This document shows, piece by piece, positions 26,101-32,100 of a stretch of 64,000 nt of DNA. A program made the position numbers and the translations under genes. Each line of letters starts with the position of its first letter. Position 1 is the first letter of the stretch. This stretch comes from Glandiceps talaboti (lineage: Eukaryota > Hemichordata > Enteropneusta > Spengelidae). The stretch lies in assembly GCF_964340395.1 (NCBI RefSeq), contig NC_135554.1, positions 2,006,501 through 2,070,500 of the forward strand, read 5' to 3'. A model generated the notes under the pieces. The model made no database searches and was not told the origin of the DNA. It worked only from the letters and a program-made list of their open reading frames with translations.

Positions 26101-29100
26101 CCACTGTAACCAGGAGGGTCTATGCTGTAACGTATGGCAAGGGTTCGACATACACGCTGGTCCGCTATCCCGCGAGTCTAGTCTTTCTGTAAGGACCAGT
26201 AAAGGTTACTAAAATGCCCATTGCAGGTAGTCCGACAGGATAGTGACTTTTCGATAGGTATATTAGGGAGCTCAGAATTCAAACCACCGGCTTATATGAT
26301 GAATTCACGGTCATAGTAAAATTCATTTGATTTTTAATTTGCTATTTTGACCAACTCCGGTTGTCTAATCGCGATAAAATTATGATTAGTTTGGAAACGG
26401 GGGTAGATTTTCTATGATTCCGTGTCATAAAAGCATGTGTTGTGTAGTTTTCGAAAAGCACACCCGGTGGGAAAGTCGCCCAACAGGCGATCTCGCGCCA
26501 TTGCTGTACTACGTGGAACTTTATTCTGGCGGGGTGTCTCTTGAAAACGGGAATAGCGAAGGGTGAGCCAATCAAGTGAGACCTTTCAAATGTAGCTAAT
26601 ATTATAGCCAATAAAATTAGTTGTACGATGATATGTGTATAATAAGGGTAAGGCTGGCCTCTACACTGTAACAAGTAAATTAGTAAAGTTGAAATCTTTG
26701 TCGCATGATTCCGTAGTCTTTCTAAACAGTAATTTTTAGATCAGTTAGTATTTAAACTACGTTTCTGAGTTAATTATTCGGTAGGTTATTGACGAGCTCC
26801 CTTTGTAAAAACGCTGTACAAATTGAATGTCAGCGTTCGCCCGGGCCCGGCCACATTCAACGGAACTAAGTGAAGCTCAATCATAACAATGGTGGCTGTC
26901 AAAATCGAAGACGCAATTTGACCGTGTTGTTATTTCAGTGAGTTTATTCAGCAAGAAAACTACATGTTCTATGTTTTTGTACTTCCTACATGATGTGATG
27001 ATCGTTTTTTTTTTACCGGTACAACTTACAGCCTACAATGAAACTGCTAACTTAGTTAGTAACACTGACACGATTCCGTGTTCCGTGTTCATGTTTTTGG
27101 GCACATTTCTAAATACGCGAAACCAGTTATTGTATGTGTAGTGGATATTGATATTCAGTTTGAAAAATTAAAATCCTGAACTTTATTTTGCGAACGGTTT
27201 TGTCATTTCTTAGTAATTATAGGGCCGACTGTATCACGTTTAACGTTTATATCAACCCGGAAGTACATAGACACGAAAATAGATGAAGTGACTTGTACAT
27301 GTAATTAGTAACAAAATTTTGCTGTAACTGCTGGTAACCTTCAAATTTATTTATTTTTATGTTGTAAATACATTCTAATATGCACTAAGGACAACACTAT
27401 AAAGACTTGCTCTATGGGAAGGTAATTTTTTGTCTTTTAAAAATGCAATAGTTAGATCAATGTGTACCTGAAATGTTATGTAGTATTTAAGCTAGTAATA
27501 AGACCACATAACATCTTATTACTCCACCCCCCCCCCCCCAATTAAGACAAACTACTCACAGAAAGCAACAAAAAAAGAGAAGAAGCTCCAAAACATAAAA
27601 AAGAAAATAAAATTACAGTAAGGAGTTGATGATGCACAAACAACTACAAAGAAATAGACAGTTCAATTACAACACAGAGTTTGAAATAAATATGGGGTTT
27701 GGAAAAGTGAATTAGAAGTAGAGCAAAAACTAAGAGAGATGAAGAGCCTAAGTGAACAAGCGAAAGCACTTAAAGACAGGACCACCACATTTTTTGCAGG
27801 ACTACTACGTTATCAATTTTACTAGTCCTGTGGGATAGTGACTTTTTTACTCCAGTGTCGAACCCTGTTGGCTGAGAATGACTCTCTTTCGGGTACTTGG
27901 GATTGTCGCCGTACGGAAACTAAGATGGCGATTAATACATTTCTTCCCTATATATATATCTACTACAACTAGTACAAGTTGAATGTTGTTGACTTGGTAA
28001 AAATGTTAGAAAATCGAAATTGAAATTGCCTCAAAATTATTTTAGATCCCTAGTTTATTTCATTCATCATTAAAATTGTCCAGGGTTAAAGCTGTAAGAC
28101 ACCGGAATTATTTATAGCCAACCTCAAAATCCTCTTTTTTTTTCTTTTTCTTGTGTGCATTTCCCAGTCATTTTTTTTCTGAGATTTCATAACAGTAGAT
28201 TTTATCTACTTCTTACCCTTACTGTGATACATTTTATCTACTTCCTACCCTTACTGTGATACATTTTATCTACTTCCTACCCTTACTGTGATACATTTTA
28301 TCTACTTCCTACCCTTACTGTGATACATTTTATCTACTTCCTACCCTTACTGTGATACATTTTATCTACTTCTTACCCTTACTGTGATACATTTTATCTA
28401 CTTCCTACCCTTACTGTGATACATTTTATCTACTTCTTACCCTTACTGTGATACATTTTATCTACTTCCTACCCTTACTGTGATACATTTTATCTACTTC
28501 TTACCCTTACTGTGATACATTTTATCTACTTCCTACCCTTACTGTGATACATTTTATCTACTTCTTACCCTTACTGTGATACATTTTATCTACTTCTTAC
28601 CCTTACTGTGATACATTTTATCTACTTCCTACCCTTACTGTGATACATTTTATCTACTTCTTACCCTTACTGTGATACATTTTATCTACTTCCTACCCTT
28701 ACTGTGATACATTTTATCTACTTCCTACCCTTACTGTGATACATTTTATCTACTTCCTACCCTTACTGTGATACATTTTATCTACTTCTTACCCTTACTG
28801 TGATACATTTTATCTACTTCCTACCCTTACTGTAATACATTTTATCTACTTCCTACCCTTACTGTAATACATTTTATCTACTTCCTACCCTTACTGTGAT
28901 ACATGTTATCTACTTCCTACCCTTACTGTAATACATTTTATCAACTTCCTACCCTTACTGTGATACATTTTATCTACTTCCTACCCTTACTGTGATACAT
29001 TTTATCTACTTCCTACCCTTACTGTAATACATTTTATCAACTTCCTACCCTTACTGTGATACATTTTATCTACTTCTTACCCTTACTGTAATACATTTTA

Positions 29101-32100
29101 TCAACTTCCTACCCTTACTGTGATACATTTTATCTACTTCTTACCCTTACTGTGATACATTTTATCTACTTCCTACCCTTACTGTGATACATTTTATCTA
29201 CTTCCTACCCTTACTGTGATACATTTTATCTACTTCCTACCCTTACTGTGATACATTTTATCTACTTCCTACCCTTACTGTAATACATTTTATCAACTTC
29301 CTACCCTTACTGTGATACATTTTATCTACTTCCTACCCTTACTGTGATACATTTTATCTACTTCCTACCCTTACTGTAATACATTTTATCAACTTCCTAC
29401 CCTTACTGTGATACATTTTATCTACTTCTTACCCTTACTGTAATACATTTTATCAACTTCCTACCCTTACTGTGATACATTTTATCTACTTCTTACCCTT
29501 ACTGTGATACATTTTATCTACTTCCTACCCTTACTGTGATACATTTTATCTACTTCCTACCCTTACTGTGATACATTTTATCTACTTCCTACCCTTACTG
29601 TGATACATTTTATCTACTTCCTACCCTTACTGTAATACATTTTATCAACTTCCTACCCTTACTGTGATACATTTTATCTACTTCCTACCCTTACTGTAAT
29701 ACATTTTATCTACTTCCTACCCTTACTGTGATACATTTTATCTACTTCCTACCCTTACTGTGATACATTTTATCTACTTCTTACCCTTACTGTGATACAT
29801 TTTATCTACTTCCTACCCTTACTGTGATACATTTTATTACAGTAAGGAAGTAGATAAAATGTAACATTTTATCTACTTCCTACCCTTACTGTGATACATT
29901 TTATCTACTTCCTACCCTTACTGTGATACATTTTATCTACTTCCTACCCTTACTGTAATACATTTTATCTACTTCCTACCCTTACTGTGATACATTTTAT
30001 CTACTTCCTACCCTTACTGTAATACATTTTATCTACTTCCTACCCTTACTGTGATACATTTTATCTACTTCCTACCCTTACTGTAATACATTTTATCTAC
30101 TTCCTACCCTTACTGTGATACATTTTATCTACTTCCTACCCTTACTGTGATACATTTTATCTACTTCCTACCCTTACTGTGATACATTTTATCTACTTCT
30201 TACCCTTACTGTGATACATTTTATTTACTTCCTACCCTTACTGTGATACATTTTTTAGCGTAGCTTTAGGTATAGGTTGTATAGAGTATAGAGTGTATAG
30301 GTGAATCATAGGTGTCCGTCAAACTTTTATATTTTCACTATCTTCTCTGAAAGTAACAGCCAGAATACTTCGATATTTGGTGTGCATGTTCCCTGGGGGG
30401 AGGCTATTCAGATTTGTTCATGCCAAGTTGATCTGTGCCATTTTCAATTTTTTATGATTTTTTTCCCAAAAATGACATTTTCATCAACTCCTCATATACT
30501 TCAAGTCAGATTGCTTTGATATCTGGTGTGTTGATGCACAGAGGGTAACTTACTTAGATTTGTTAATTTCAAGTCAGCACGTCTTCTCTTCTATTTTTTA
30601 TGATTTTTTTTTGGAAATTTGAAAAAAATGAATATGTTAATGTTACATTTTATCTACTTCCTACCCTTACTGTGATACATTTTATCTACTTCTTACCCTT
30701 ACTGTGATACATTTTATCTACTTCCTACCCTTACTGTGATACATTTTATCTACTTCTTACCCTTACTGTAATACATTTTATCTACTTCCTACCCTTACTG
30801 TGATACATTTTATCTACTTCCTACCCTTACTGTAATACATTTTATCTACTTCTTACCCTTACTGTGATACATTTTATCTACTTCCTACCCTTACTGTAAT
30901 ACATTTTATCTACTTCTTACCCTTACTGTAATACATTTTATCTACTTCTTACCCTTACTGTAATACATTTTATCTACTTCCTACCCTTACTGTGATACAT
31001 TTTATCTACTTCCTACCCTTACTGTAATACATTTTATCTACTTCTTACCCTTACTGTAATACATTTTATCTACTTCCTACCCTTACTGTGATACATTTTA
31101 TCTACTTCTTACCCTTACTGTAATACATTTTATCTACTTCCTACCCTTACTGTAATACATTTTATCTACTTCCTACCCTTACTAAATACATTTTATCTAC
31201 TTCTTACCCTTACTGTGATACATTTTATCTACTTCTTACCCTTACTGTGATACATTTTATCTACTTCCTACCCTTACTGTAATACATTTTATCTACTTCT
31301 TACCCTTACTGTAATACATTTTATCTACTTCCTACCCTTACTGTGATACATTTTATCTACTTCTTACCCTTACTGTAATACATTTTATCTACTTCCTACC
31401 CTTACTGTAATACATTTTATCTACTTCCTACCCTTACTAAATACATTTTATCTACTTCTTACCCTTACTGTGATACATTTTATCTACTTCTTACCCTTAC
31501 TGTGATACATTTTATCTACTTCCTACCCTTACTGTGATACATTTTATCTACTTCCTACCCTTACTGTGATACATTTTATCTACTTCTTACCCTTACTGTG
31601 ATACATTTTATCTACTTCCTACCCTTACTGTGATACATTTTATCTACTTCTTACCCTTAGGGATGACATCAAAATCAAACACATCGTAATAACGCGCCCT
31701 CACGAGTAGTGACGAGTAGCTACGAGTAGTTACTATGTACTACATGAAACAGGAGATAATGAGGTGTTCTAGTTCATGAATAACTGACAATAGATAATCA
31801 GTTCACTTTTCTTTATTTCCCATAAAGACGTCGTCTTTGAGGATAGATACACATAATTTTTTATTGCCAACACACAAAAGATAGTAATTCTCACCTTCCG
31901 TGTTTCCAATGATGACATCGTCTTCTATCGTAGTTGATCGTAGTTAGTTCCAGGGCGCCCTCTATGGGCCCTGGAACTTTTGAATCTCTATGGGTTCTTA
32001 CTTTCTATCCACTTCCGGTTTACAACTCTGTGGGGGTTTCCACGCAGTTTTCATCCGGGTTTCCCAGCATGCATTGCGGCAAACGCTACCTGTTGGGGAC

